From positions 1-9,537 of the forward strand of contig CAILAQ010000437.1 of NCBI GenBank assembly GCA_903832165.1: a stretch of 9,537 bases of DNA. Direction: 5' to 3'. Positions 1 through 7,979 of this stretch are shown one piece after another. Source of the DNA: an uncultured Bacteroidota bacterium. Lineage in GTDB: Bacteria; Bacteroidota; Bacteroidia; Bacteroidales; UBA12481. Within the stretch, counting starts at the first letter, position 1, and each line of letters begins with the position of its first letter. Below the pieces are notes generated by a model. It was not told where the DNA came from. It did not search any database and was given only the letters and a program-made list of their open reading frames with translations. Position numbers and translations under genes: made by a program.

Positions 1-9
1 CTCATGCGA

Positions 10-426
10 TCAAAGATAGCAAAAGGATGGTAATGGTACTTTGAATAACCCTCTGATCTGCGGTACTTTTGTTGCTATCGAAGATTTCAGGTCGTCGAGG
101 TAACTGCTATCCTGACCGGCTGATGGAATGTAAAGCAAAAAATCGATCTGGTGAAATATGGTGAGCCATTGCCCTTCATTCGATCGGTTGCCGATTAATT
201 TTACGGAAGGCGGAAAGCTTGTGGTGCTTTCGAAACAGGGGTAAAACTGAGTAACCGGACTTTCCTTTCCGGTTGCGGAAATATCATCTGCCAATACCAG
301 GTTCCACGGAAAGTTCTGATTGAGCAGCCAGCAAAGCTTGTATCCGGGTTCATCAGTCAGGAGCCCGAGGCCGTATACCGGTGAGCCCGGATTCTGCGAC
401 AGGGAGAATTTCCTGATTTTGTTCAT
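10..426 (-). CDS. IPExxxVDY-like small protein downstream of rnc
   Basis: A 138-residue protein with no signal peptide or membrane span, so probably cytosolic. It resembles the small IPExxxVDY family of Bacteroidetes: an early 'YKLCWLLNQ' segment, a central 'VKLIGNRS' strand, a 'QIDFLLYI' strand where the family has a KxxDYFL-type motif, and a closing 'IRGLFKVPLPSF' segment. The family's function is unknown as far as I know. The start codon lies only 2 nt after the rnc stop, so the gene is almost certainly translated from the acpP-fabF-rnc transcript. Placement directly after rnc agrees with my memory of Bacteroidetes gene order, where this gene sits between rnc and pyruvate kinase; the next gene is outside the window. 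The sequence is divergent, so the family call is moderate. That it is a real gene is well supported by spacing and frame. Confidence 0.6.
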   Translation of the reverse strand: MNKIRKFSLSQNPGSPVYGLGLLTDEPGYKLCWLLNQNFPWNLVLADDISATGKESPVTQFYPCFESTTSFPPSVKLIGNRSNEGQWLTIFHQIDFLLYIPSAGQDSSYLDDLKSSIATKVPQIRGLFKVPLPSFCYL

Positions 427-428
427 TA

Positions 429-1169
429 TTAAACGTTTAGTTCCTGCAGCGTTTCCAGAGCAGCATTTTGCTCGGCTTCTTTTTTGGAGCCGCCGGTACC
501 ACTGCCAAAAAGGGTATCACCAATGCTGACAAATGAAATAAATCTGGTAGGGTCGTAGGGCTCGATATCGGTATAGAAAGTTATTTCCTTCCGGTTTTTC
601 TGTGCCCATTCGATGAGGAGGCTCTTATAGTTTGTTTCGTTTTTCTCGAGGTCGTCCAGGTCAACATATTTCTTGATCACCTTGCGGAGAACATAACGTT
701 TACACCTGCGATAGCCTTTATCAAGATAGATGGCGCCGATCAGGGCTTCAAATGTATCTCCGAGGACATGACGGTTAGCCTGTTCATTTTTGAGGCGGTT
801 ATCGAGCAGCTGTTCCAGCCCGAGGTGCTGGGTTAGCACGGAAAGATGTTCGCCGTTCACGATTTTGGATCTCATCTTGGTGAGGAAACCCTCATTGCGG
901 TCGGGAAATTTTACGTAAAGAAACTCGGCAATGATTACGCCAAGCACTGCATCGCCAAGATACTCCAGGCGTTCATAATTCATGGGATTACCCTTGGAAT
1001 CGGAAACAGATGCTGATTTGTGTATGAAAGCAAGTTCATACAATCCGATTTTCCCGGGCAAAAAGCCAAGAATGCGGATTAAACGGGAATAGAAGAATTT
1101 TTTTGGAGAGCCCTTCACGGGTTCAGGCATCCATTTTTTTAAATATAACGGTGGCATTATGGCCGCCAA
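429..1169 (-). CDS. rnc: Ribonuclease III
   Basis: Double-strand-specific endoribonuclease that processes rRNA precursors and structured mRNAs. The N-terminal RNase III domain carries the signature 'NYERLEYLGDAVLG' (residues 64-77) and a second acidic motif 'LGDTFEALIGAIYLDKGY' (136-153). The expected metal-binding residues E69, D73, D138 and E141 are all present. A C-terminal dsRNA-binding domain runs from about residue 180 ('NYKSLLIEWAQK') to the helix 'SKKEAEQNAALETLQEL'. The longest frame (246 aa) begins inside fabF with a 47-bp overlap. I prefer the internal Met14 at 1128-1130, which gives 233 aa and an 8-nt ATGCCTGA overlap with the fabF stop, and removes an N-terminal extension with no counterpart in the family. 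Third gene of the acpP operon. No catalytic residue is missing. Confidence 0.95.
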   Translation of the reverse strand: MAAIMPPLYLKKWMPEPVKGSPKKFFYSRLIRILGFLPGKIGLYELAFIHKSASVSDSKGNPMNYERLEYLGDAVLGVIIAEFLYVKFPDRNEGFLTKMRSKIVNGEHLSVLTQHLGLEQLLDNRLKNEQANRHVLGDTFEALIGAIYLDKGYRRCKRYVLRKVIKKYVDLDDLEKNETNYKSLLIEWAQKNRKEITFYTDIEPYDPTRFISFVSIGDTLFGSGTGGSKKEAEQNAALETLQELNV

Positions 1170-2376
1170 ATCCGAATGTATTGCTCAGCGCGTATCTCAC
1201 CTCGCGTTGTTTCGCTTTATTAAAAGTAAAATCAAGCTTACTGTCAATGGCCGGATCATCTGTGAAATGATTGATTGTCGGCGGGATTTTGCTTTCCGTA
1301 ATAGCGAGTATGCAGGCTATGGCTTCGATAGCACCTGCGGCACCCAGCAAATGGCCGTGCATGGATTTGGTAGCACTTATACTGAGTTTATAGGCATGTT
1401 CCCCGAATACTGAAAGAACGGCAAGGGGTTCGGCGATATCACCAAGCGGTGTTGAAGTACCGTGAACATTGATATAGTCGATCTGGTCGGGTTGAATTCC
1501 TGCATCATTCAGGGCGTTCTTCATAACAAGAGCTGCACCCAATCCTTCAGGGTGGGGAGCTGTCAGGTGATAAGCATCAGCAGACAGGCCTCCTCCAACG
1601 AGTTCACAATAGATTTTGGCACCACGTTTCACAGCGTGTTCATATTCTTCCAGAATCACTGCGCCACCGCCTTCACCCATGACAAATCCGTCACGGTCCA
1701 GATCGAACGGCCTTGATGCGGTAGCCGGATCATCATTACGGGTGGAAAGAGCGTGCAGGGCATTGAAGCCTGCGAGTCCGCCGGTTGTAATCGGCGCTTC
1801 CGATCCGCCGGCCACCATAATATCAGCTCTTCCGAGACGGATATGATCGAAGCCGTTGATCAGGGATACGGTGGATGATGCACAGGCAGCAACCGTACAA
1901 TAGTTAGGTCCGCGCAAACCGTATTTGATGGAAATCTGCCCGGAAGCAATATCCGAAATCATCTTGGGTACAAAAAACGGGTTGAACCGCGGAGTACCAT
2001 CGCCCTTGGCGAAGTTGGCGATTTCATCTTCGAAAGTGCCCATGCCGCCGATACCGGATGACATGATAACACCTACCCGGTCTTTGTCGACTTTTTCGAG
2101 GTCGAGACCTGAATCCAGGATTGCTTCATCAGCGCTGATAATAGCATACTGGCAATATGGATCCATTTTTCGCGCCTCTTTCCGGTCAAAGAAATTGCCT
2201 GAATCGTAATTCTTTAATTCACAGGCGAACTTCGTCTTGAAAAGGGAAGTATCAAAACGGGTAATCGGAACAGCTCCGCTGTCACCATTAAATAATGATT
2301 CACGGAACTCTTTCATCGAGCCTCCAATCGGTGTCAATGCACCGAGACCTGTTACAACTACCCGTTTTAATGCCAT
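1123..2376 (-). CDS. fabF: 3-oxoacyl-[acyl-carrier-protein] synthase II
   Basis: Condensing enzyme of type II fatty-acid synthesis: it joins malonyl-ACP to a growing acyl-ACP to extend the chain by two carbons. At 417 aa it has the usual length for FabF. The catalytic triad is intact: Cys165 in 'TVAACASSTV', His305 in 'INVHGTSTPLGD' and His342 in 'SMHGHLLGAAGA'. Lys337 and the C-terminal glycine-rich 'NTFGFGGHNA' loop are also present. This pattern (Cys-His-His, equivalent to C163/H303/H340 in E. coli) marks FabB/FabF rather than FabH. FabF over FabB rests on length, overall similarity and direct linkage to acpP, which starts the operon 26 bp upstream. The 3' end overlaps rnc. Confidence 0.97.
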   Translation of the reverse strand: MALKRVVVTGLGALTPIGGSMKEFRESLFNGDSGAVPITRFDTSLFKTKFACELKNYDSGNFFDRKEARKMDPYCQYAIISADEAILDSGLDLEKVDKDRVGVIMSSGIGGMGTFEDEIANFAKGDGTPRFNPFFVPKMISDIASGQISIKYGLRGPNYCTVAACASSTVSLINGFDHIRLGRADIMVAGGSEAPITTGGLAGFNALHALSTRNDDPATASRPFDLDRDGFVMGEGGGAVILEEYEHAVKRGAKIYCELVGGGLSADAYHLTAPHPEGLGAALVMKNALNDAGIQPDQIDYINVHGTSTPLGDIAEPLAVLSVFGEHAYKLSISATKSMHGHLLGAAGAIEAIACILAITESKIPPTINHFTDDPAIDSKLDFTFNKAKQREVRYALSNTFGFGGHNATVIFKKMDA

Positions 2377-2402
2377 ATTCCTAACCCAAAGTTATGGTTT
2401 AG

Positions 2403-2642
2403 TTACCCTTTTGTGTTTTCAGAAACATACTTTACTGCGTCACCTACGGTTACGATAGTTTCAGCCTGATCATCGGGAATTGCAAGATTGAATTCCTTTT
2501 CAAATTCCATGATTAGCTCAACCGTATCCAGTGAGTCAGCACCGAGATCATTTGTAAAACTGGACTCAAGTGTAACTTCTGATTCGTCCACGCCCAGCTT
2601 ATCTACAATGATCGCTTTTACTCTGGATTCAACGTCTGACAT
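2403..2642 (-). CDS. acpP: Acyl carrier protein
   Basis: Small acidic cytosolic carrier (79 aa) that holds growing acyl chains on a 4'-phosphopantetheine arm. The attachment site is Ser37 in '[19 protein letters not shown]', the classic DSL motif. Length, strong acidity and the four-helix pattern fit AcpP; none of the residues around the Ser is unusual. It is the first gene of the minus-strand operon acpP-fabF-rnc-IPExxxVDY-like and lies 26 bp before fabF, its direct enzymatic partner. A Bacteroidetes-type promoter is visible about 60 bp upstream of the start codon. Confidence 0.98.
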   Translation of the reverse strand: MSDVESRVKAIIVDKLGVDESEVTLESSFTNDLGADSLDTVELIMEFEKEFNLAIPDDQAETIVTVGDAVKYVSENTKG

Positions 2643-2700
2643 AGCTTTAAGGTTTTAATTAATAATAATTTAAGCATTAATCCTCGCAAATTTTGCCCTG

Positions 2701-2732
2701 CAAATAAAGCACTTCTGCGCCTTATTATCAAA
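2701..2732 (-). promoter_or_regulatory. Candidate Bacteroidetes-type promoter for the acpP operon
   Basis: Read on the minus strand, TTTG (2729-2732), a 20-nt spacer, then TTTATTTG (2701-2708). This matches the Bacteroidetes primary-sigma pattern TTTG (-33) / TAnnTTTG (-7) in spacing and in all but one defined base. Immediately upstream, overlapping the -33 box, lie an A9 tract and a T8 tract (2730-2749) that could act as an AT-rich upstream element. The predicted transcript would have a leader of roughly 50 nt before the acpP ATG. Seen by pattern only. Confidence 0.5.
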
Positions 2733-2843
2733 AAAAAAGAGTTTTTTTTATTTTCGATGGATAATTAGACCTGAATTCCGCAATTTTAAAAATCATTCGA
2801 AAGGGCGGATAGCCTGCCGATAAAATTTTGTAAAGGTAATTCA

Positions 2844-3422
2844 ATGAGCAATATAGCAATCTTTGCATCCGGGTCAGGATCTAATGCCGAACAGATCATT
2901 AAATATTTTTCGGAAGATTCAGAGCATGCTGTAAAACTCATTTTGTCAAATAAGGCCGATGCTTATGTCCTTAAAAGGGCTGAAAATCTCTCTGTCCCGT
3001 CTGTTGTCTTTGATCGGCAAACCTTCTACAATACAAGCCAGGTGCTCGATACGCTTTTGGCAGCTGAGATAGATATCATTGTTCTCGCTGGCTTTTTATG
3101 GCTGGTCCCGGATTACCTGTTAACAACTTTTCCGCAGCGCATTATTAATATTCATCCGGCACTGTTACCCGACTTTGGCGGAAAGGGAATGTATGGTGCC
3201 CGGGTACACGAGGCTGTGATCCGCGAAGGGCGTAAAAAATCAGGGATTACCATTCACCTGATCGATGAGGAGTACGACCGCGGGAGGATTTTGTTTCAGG
3301 CTGAATGCCCCGTATTGCCTGATGATACGCCGGACGACCTGGCCGCCCGGATACATCAGCTGGAGCACCGGCACTTTCCTGAAACTATAAAAGCTTATCT
3401 GCAAACCCTGCATGCTCTTTGA
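2844..3422 (+). CDS. purN: Phosphoribosylglycinamide formyltransferase (GART, PurN type)
   Basis: Transfers a formyl group from 10-formyltetrahydrofolate to glycinamide ribonucleotide, the third step of purine synthesis. The 192-aa length is normal for stand-alone PurN. Visible motifs are the phosphate-binding 'FASGSGSNAEQII' at residues 7-19, the active-site 'INIHPALLPDFGGKGMYG' (Asn102, His104) and 'DEEYDRGRILFQ' with Asp145 in the position of E. coli Asp144. All three catalytic residues are kept. It is divergent from acpP across 201 bp and convergent with the M23 peptidase gene, whose last codons overlap its own by 38 bp. No convincing promoter match is visible upstream: TAAAATTTTG at 2821-2830 is suggestive but has no partner box at the right distance. 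Confidence 0.96.
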   Translation: MSNIAIFASGSGSNAEQIIKYFSEDSEHAVKLILSNKADAYVLKRAENLSVPSVVFDRQTFYNTSQVLDTLLAAEIDIIVLAGFLWLVPDYLLTTFPQRIINIHPALLPDFGGKGMYGARVHEAVIREGRKKSGITIHLIDEEYDRGRILFQAECPVLPDDTPDDLAARIHQLEHRHFPETIKAYLQTLHAL

Positions 3423-4857
3423 AATTTGAGCCTTCTTTTTTATAGCGCTCGAATTCAGCCTTGTAATATTTTACAACGGAGTCATAGGCGTGCCTTAATT
3501 TCGGATCGACCGGTTCAACAGGAGGTGATACCACCTTTTCAGGATTCATCGGTTTCCCATCCTGCCATATTCTGAAATCAAGGTGAGGTCCGGTTGCCAG
3601 TCCGGTCATGCCAACATAGCCAATAGTCTGACCCATATGAACCGACGCCCCGACACTTATTCCGGAGGCATAACTTTGCAAGTGCATATAGCCGGTTGTA
3701 AAATTTGAGTTATGTTTGATTTTCAGCGTGTTGCCACCGCCACCGCTCCATCCTTTTTCTATCACCCGGCCATCACCTATACTTACAATCGGAGTTCCTG
3801 ATGGAGCTGCATAATCAACACCATAGTGAGGACGCAATATTTTAAGTATGGGATGCATCCTGGCGCTTGTAAACCTTGAGCTGACGCGGAAAATGGTACG
3901 GGCCTCAAATGGGATTTTCATGAATGCGCGTCTCAGGCTTTCGCCCTTTTCGTTAAAAAAGGCTGATGTCCCGTTTTGTTCAAAATTATAAGCTTCGAGC
4001 CATTTTTTTGCGTGATAGAACTTGGCTGCGAAAATCTTACCCATCCCGATGGATTCATTATTCACGGTTTGATTCTCCCAGATAACCTCGAAGCGATCTC
4101 CCTTGTCTAATGCGGTTACATTGATCATCCATTGGAAGACGGTGGCAATCTCCGCCACCATTTCATTTGGAACCCCCTTGTCTTTAAGGGCATTCCAGAT
4201 GCTGGAGGAAACGGTTCCTTCGAGATAGCTTACCTGGGTGATGATTTCTTTTTTCTTCAGACTGACTTGCAAAGAATCCTTGAAATTGTATACAACATAT
4301 TCAGCGGCGTTCTTTTCATAGATCATGTACTGCAGCTGGTGAACTGAATCAGGAGTATAATAAAAGTGAATCCGGTTATCGGCCTTAAGTTTACGCAGAT
4401 CGAATACTGTAATGAATTCCTTGGCCAGACGGTCGATTGTGCTAAGGTTGATTCCACGGTCGAGGAGCATTTCCGATGGAAGCTGATTTGGCCTTATGGT
4501 CATAGTCTCCACATCAAAGGAGTCAACCGGCATCGCAAATCCATCATATATAACAGGTTGGATAACAATCGGAAGTCTGGCAGATTCTCTGTGAAAAACC
4601 ACATCCCAATTAAGATTTCCGGCGACGAAACCTACAAGAATGAGAAAAGCACTTACACAGGCAGTCCAGATCGCGTGCTTTTTCTTTTTGAATATTCTCT
4701 TGAGTAGCTTGTATTCCCTCTTAACTAATTTGATTTCCTTATCGACCAGCCTTTCAGCCCTGCTTTTTCGCCTCCTTCGGATTCGCTTTACGGGAATTCG
4801 CTTTGCAGGAATTTCCTCTCCAGGTATCACCTCTGCACTCTTTCGCTTTCTTGGCAT
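3385..4857 (-). CDS. Membrane-anchored M23 family peptidase (MepM/Csd3-like)
   Basis: Probable cell-wall-acting zinc endopeptidase or regulator, 490 aa. Order of parts: a very basic cytoplasmic tail (1-60) with short PxxxI repeats; one membrane span (about 62-82), type II orientation inferred; two extracytoplasmic segments like the N-domains of MepM/Csd3 (about 130-285); the M23 domain (about 325-441); and a short C-terminal tail. Zinc-site motifs are His344 and Asp348 in 'HYGVDYAAPSG', His392 in 'GYMHLQ' and 'GPHLDFRIW' (His425, Asp427). The usual final motif is HxH, so the last zinc ligand is Asp rather than His here. It could be an active DD-endopeptidase with a swapped ligand or a non-catalytic amidase regulator. 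The gene starts 11 nt after leuS, so the two are probably co-transcribed. Confidence 0.88.
   Translation of the reverse strand: MPRKRKSAEVIPGEEIPAKRIPVKRIRRRRKSRAERLVDKEIKLVKREYKLLKRIFKKKKHAIWTACVSAFLILVGFVAGNLNWDVVFHRESARLPIVIQPVIYDGFAMPVDSFDVETMTIRPNQLPSEMLLDRGINLSTIDRLAKEFITVFDLRKLKADNRIHFYYTPDSVHQLQYMIYEKNAAEYVVYNFKDSLQVSLKKKEIITQVSYLEGTVSSSIWNALKDKGVPNEMVAEIATVFQWMINVTALDKGDRFEVIWENQTVNNESIGMGKIFAAKFYHAKKWLEAYNFEQNGTSAFFNEKGESLRRAFMKIPFEARTIFRVSSRFTSARMHPILKILRPHYGVDYAAPSGTPIVSIGDGRVIEKGWSGGGGNTLKIKHNSNFTTGYMHLQSYASGISVGASVHMGQTIGYVGMTGLATGPHLDFRIWQDGKPMNPEKVVSPPVEPVDPKLRHAYDSVVKYYKAEFERYKKEGSNFKEHAGFADKLL
4781..4825 (-). repeat. 15-bp imperfect tandem repeat coding the PxxxI tail of the M23 protein
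   Basis: Two adjacent 15-bp units (4781-4795 and 4796-4810) match at 13 of 15 bases. A third, weaker unit follows (4811-4825, about 10 of 15). Being a multiple of three it stays in frame and encodes PGEEI-PAKRI-PVKRI in the cytoplasmic tail. It lies in a low-complexity, Arg/Lys-rich part of the protein, so copy number could vary between strains without breaking the gene. Confidence 0.65.
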
Positions 4858-4868
4858 TCGCTTGGAAT

Positions 4869-7652
4869 TTAGTATACAATATTTATGATCCGCTTTGGCA
4901 CTACAACAACTTTTTTGGGAGTAGCCCCCTGAAGCTGTTTGCCGGTGCCTTCATGGGCCATAACCGCTGCTTCGATGTCCTTAACACTCATATCCGCCGG
5001 AAGCTCAATCTTGAACCTGGTTTTCCCGTTAAAGGAGACCGGATATTCAATGGTATTCTCAACAAGGTAAGATTTATTCAGTACCGGCCAACGGGCTGTT
5101 ATAATACTATCGGCATTTCCGCACCGGTTCCATAATTCTTCGGCAAAATGAGGAGCAAAAGGAGCCAGCAGAATGAGCAGGGGTTCGAGAATTTCCTTTT
5201 TATGACAATTCAGATCGGTCAGGTCATTCACGCAGATCATGAATCCGCTGACCCCGGTATTGAAAGAGAAACGCTGGATATCGTCCTCGATTTTCCTGAT
5301 CGTGCGGTGCAAAACCTTGAGCTCGGCTGCCGAAGGAGTTTCATCAGTCACGATCCATCCCAGCTGCTCCGTGTAGTATAGCCGCCAGAGCTTGCGCAGG
5401 AATTTATGTACCCCGTCGATCCCGTTGGTATCCCATGGCTTTGATTGCTCCACCGGTCCGAGGAACATTTCATATAACCTCAGGGTATCGGCTCCATATT
5501 TTTCAATAATGATATCGGGATTGACCACATTATACATTGATTTCGACATTTTCTCGACAGCCCATCCGCAGATGTATTTTCCGTTTTCGAGAATGAATTC
5601 TGCGTTGTTGTATTCAGGATTCCAGTTACGGAAGGCTTCCGTATCCAGTATATCATGATGAACCATATTCACATCAACGTGGATGTCAGTGGTTTCGTAC
5701 TGGCTTTTTAATCCGAGGGAAACAAATTTGTTCGTCCCCTTAATGCGGTAGGCGAAGTTCGACCGGCCCTGGATCATCCCCTGGTTGATCAGCTTGCGGA
5801 AAGGCTCATCCTTGCAAACATACCCTGTATCGAATAAAAATTTATTCCAGAAACGCGAGTATATCAGGTGGCCGGTGGCGTGCTCGGTGCCGCCGATATA
5901 TAAATCCACATCCTGCCAGTATTCGTTGGCCTCTTTCGAAACCAGTGCTGTCTTATTCAGCGGATCCATGTAGCGCAGGTAGTAAGCTGACGATCCGGCG
6001 AAACCCGGCATGGTGCTCAGCTCGATCGGGTAGCCGTCCATGGTTACCCAGCCTGAAGCTCTGCCCAGCGGCGGCTCGCCTTTTTCGGTAGGGAGGAAAG
6101 CATCAACCTCAGGGAGGCGCACGGGCAGATCGGATTCATTCATTATGTGCGGTATACCATCTTTATAATAGATCGGGAAGGGCTCACCCCAGTAGCGCTG
6201 GCGGCTGAAAATCGCATCGCGCAGACGGTAATTCACCTGTACCTTGCCGATGCCGCGCGTTTCGACCTCGGTTTTGGTCCGGGCAATTGCCTCAGATACC
6301 TTTAATCCGTTGAGGAAATCCGAGTTGATCATGATTCCTTCCTTGGCATCGAACGAATCTTCCCAGGTGTGCGGATCCGAAGCTTCCTGCCCCGACTGAA
6401 GCACCACCTGGATTATAGGAAGTTTAAACAGCGTTGCAAACTTGAAGTCGCGGCTGTCATGGGCTGGCACAGCCATAATGGCACCGGTGCCATATCCTGC
6501 GAGAACATAATCTGCCACCCAGATCGGAATTTCCAGTCCGGTAAAGGGGTTGATGGCATAAGACCCAGTGAATACCCCGGTTACCTTTTTGACATCTGCC
6601 ATCCTTTCACGCTCCGTGCGCTTGCGGGTATCGAACAGGTAAGTCTCCACCTCCTGCTTATGATCCGGCTGTGTGAGGATGCCCACCAATTCCGATTCGG
6701 GAGCGAGCACCATGAAGGTGGCGCCGTAAATGGTATCAGCACGGGTAGTGAATATCTCTATAGTAATATGGTGTGAGGGTACTTCGAAAAACATGTTTGC
6801 TCCCTCGGATTTGCCTATCCAGTTGCGCTGCATCTCTTTCAGCGAATCTGTCCAGTCGATATTGTCGAGACCATTGAGCAGTCGTTCGGCATAGGCCGAT
6901 ACTCTCAACAGCCACTGTTTCATGCGTTTCTGTTCCACCGGATGTCCACCGCGCACTGAAAATCCCTCCTTAACCTCATCGTTTGCGAGTACAGTACCCA
7001 GGGCAGGGCACCAATTTACCAGCGTTTCTGCGAGATAAGCCAGGCGGTAATTGAGGAGTGCTTCCTGTTTCTGATCGTCCGACTTGCTGTTCCATTCATC
7101 AGCAGTGAATTCGACAGGTTCGGTGCAGGCGGCTGTCAATCCCGATGTACCGTTTATTTCCAGATGGCTGACCAGCTCCTCTATCGGCGCAGCCTTATCG
7201 GTATGAGTATTATAATAATGCTTGAACAGTTGAATAAATACCCACTGTGTCCAGTGATAATAGTCGGGATCGCAGGTGCGCACCTCGCGTGACCAGTCGA
7301 AGGAAAATCCGATTTTATCCAGCTGTTCGCGATAACGGCGTATATTATTCTCAGTGGTTATGGCGGGATGCTGTCCGGTTTGGATGGCATATTGCTCTGC
7401 CGGGAGTCCGAACGCATCGTATCCCATCGGGTGGAGAACATTAAAACCATTCAGGCGCTTATACCATGAATAAATATCTGAAGCGATATAACCCAGTGGA
7501 TGTCCAACGTGCAGCCCTGCTCCCGAAGGATAGGGAAACATGTCTAAAACATAAAATTTTGGTTTAGTGGGATCAACGGAGACCTCAAATGTTTTGTTTG
7601 ATTTCCAGAATGCCTGCCATCTGTGTTCGATATCCCTGAAGTTATATTCCAT
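4869..7652 (-). CDS. leuS: Leucyl-tRNA synthetase
   Basis: Charges tRNA-Leu with leucine in the cytosol; class I synthetase, 927 aa. The ATP-binding motifs are 'HVGH' (48-51) and 'KMSKS' (701-705). The CP1 editing domain is present, with the threonine-rich 'TTRADT' (302-307) and the conserved editing Asp399 in 'VPAHDSRD', so proofreading should work. The catalytic core shows '[11 protein letters not shown]' and '[16 protein letters not shown]'. Compared with E. coli there is an insertion of about 50 residues (150-205) before '[15 protein letters not shown]', a region I recall as Bacteroidetes-specific. The zinc-binding cysteines expected just after that motif are missing apart from Cys215. 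The gene is divergent from tatA and leads into the M23 gene. Its own promoter is unclear: TACTTTCG (7697-7704, minus strand) is one mismatch from the -7 box, with TTTT 20 nt upstream. Confidence 0.98.
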   Translation of the reverse strand: MEYNFRDIEHRWQAFWKSNKTFEVSVDPTKPKFYVLDMFPYPSGAGLHVGHPLGYIASDIYSWYKRLNGFNVLHPMGYDAFGLPAEQYAIQTGQHPAITTENNIRRYREQLDKIGFSFDWSREVRTCDPDYYHWTQWVFIQLFKHYYNTHTDKAAPIEELVSHLEINGTSGLTAACTEPVEFTADEWNSKSDDQKQEALLNYRLAYLAETLVNWCPALGTVLANDEVKEGFSVRGGHPVEQKRMKQWLLRVSAYAERLLNGLDNIDWTDSLKEMQRNWIGKSEGANMFFEVPSHHITIEIFTTRADTIYGATFMVLAPESELVGILTQPDHKQEVETYLFDTRKRTERERMADVKKVTGVFTGSYAINPFTGLEIPIWVADYVLAGYGTGAIMAVPAHDSRDFKFATLFKLPIIQVVLQSGQEASDPHTWEDSFDAKEGIMINSDFLNGLKVSEAIARTKTEVETRGIGKVQVNYRLRDAIFSRQRYWGEPFPIYYKDGIPHIMNESDLPVRLPEVDAFLPTEKGEPPLGRASGWVTMDGYPIELSTMPGFAGSSAYYLRYMDPLNKTALVSKEANEYWQDVDLYIGGTEHATGHLIYSRFWNKFLFDTGYVCKDEPFRKLINQGMIQGRSNFAYRIKGTNKFVSLGLKSQYETTDIHVDVNMVHHDILDTEAFRNWNPEYNNAEFILENGKYICGWAVEKMSKSMYNVVNPDIIIEKYGADTLRLYEMFLGPVEQSKPWDTNGIDGVHKFLRKLWRLYYTEQLGWIVTDETPSAAELKVLHRTIRKIEDDIQRFSFNTGVSGFMICVNDLTDLNCHKKEILEPLLILLAPFAPHFAEELWNRCGNADSIITARWPVLNKSYLVENTIEYPVSFNGKTRFKIELPADMSVKDIEAAVMAHEGTGKQLQGATPKKVVVVPKRIINIVY
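7107..7151 (-). repeat. Repeat-like in-frame segment inside leuS
   Basis: The 45 bp encode LeuRS residues 168-182, [15 protein letters not shown]. Both the DNA (plus strand TTCGACAGGTTCGGTGCAGG) and the peptide resemble an interspersed repeat I recall from Bacteroidetes genomes, whose core reads roughly TTCGACAGGCTCAGTGCAGG and translates as [10 protein letters not shown] short inverted pair GACAG/CTGTC (7113-7117 and 7133-7137) lies within it. It falls in the variable, lineage-specific insertion, where extra residues are tolerated. The resemblance is from memory; homologous LeuRS inserts may have a similar sequence by descent. Confidence 0.4.
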
Positions 7653-7733
7653 GGTGTGAGAATGAGTGAGTCCGTAAAGGACAGAAAAATATTTGGCGAA
7701 AGTATAAAAACCGCTGTTTCTATGAAAATGTTA

Positions 7734-7741
7734 TACCTTTG
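7734..7741 (+). promoter_or_regulatory. Candidate -7 element for tatA-tatC
   Basis: TACCTTTG is an exact match to the Bacteroidetes TAnnTTTG -7 box, 25 nt before the tatA ATG, which would give a leader of roughly 20 nt. No TTTG is found at the proper -33 distance, so the call rests on one box and on its position in the divergent leuS-tatA gap. Confidence 0.4.
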
Positions 7742-7766
7742 GCAAGCTTATTAAAAAAATACTGAG

Positions 7767-7970
7767 ATGAATTTAACCTACGTTATAGCCGGCCAATTCG
7801 GAGCTACCGAGATTATTCTTGTACTCCTCGTTGTAGTATTACTTTTCGGAGGCAAAAAAATTCCTGAACTGATGCGCGGTCTGGGTAAGGGAATGAAAGA
7901 ATTCAAGGATGCATCAAAGGGTGACGATGACACAAGCAGTCACGTAACTCCGCCGGAAAAGAAGGCTTAA
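7767..7970 (+). CDS. tatA: Sec-independent translocase subunit TatA
   Basis: Pore-forming subunit of the twin-arginine pathway, which moves folded proteins across the inner membrane. The 67-aa protein has the standard layout: a short N-terminus, one membrane span (about 13-28), the Phe-Gly hinge 'LLFGGKK' (26-31), an amphipathic helix '[18 protein letters not shown]' (32-49), and an acidic then basic tail. It lacks the long C-terminal extension of TatB. tatC starts 9 bp downstream in the same direction, so the two form an operon. No separate tatB is present, which fits a TatA that serves both roles. Confidence 0.95.
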   Translation: MNLTYVIAGQFGATEIILVLLVVVLLFGGKKIPELMRGLGKGMKEFKDASKGDDDTSSHVTPPEKKA

Positions 7971-7979
7971 TCGCTATTC

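Noticed and set aside
2730..2749. A9-GAG-T8 as a terminator hairpin
   Set aside because: It has only A-T pairs, lies between two divergent genes that would not need a terminator there, and fits better as an AT-rich promoter-upstream tract.
2821..2830. TAAAATTTTG as a purN promoter
   Set aside because: The spacing inside the box does not match TAnnTTTG and no TTTG is found about 20 nt upstream.
4366..5135. Several plus-strand frames opposite the M23 and leuS genes
   Set aside because: They are antisense to genes with clear motifs and have no start signal or recognisable protein features.
6369..6776. A 135-codon open frame on the plus strand inside leuS
   Set aside because: It lies wholly antisense to a well-conserved synthetase, shows no domain, and its composition is that of a shadow frame.
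7697..7728. Minus-strand TTTT-20 nt-TACTTTCG as the leuS promoter
   Set aside because: Both boxes have a mismatch to the Bacteroidetes consensus, so it is mentioned under leuS but not called as a feature.
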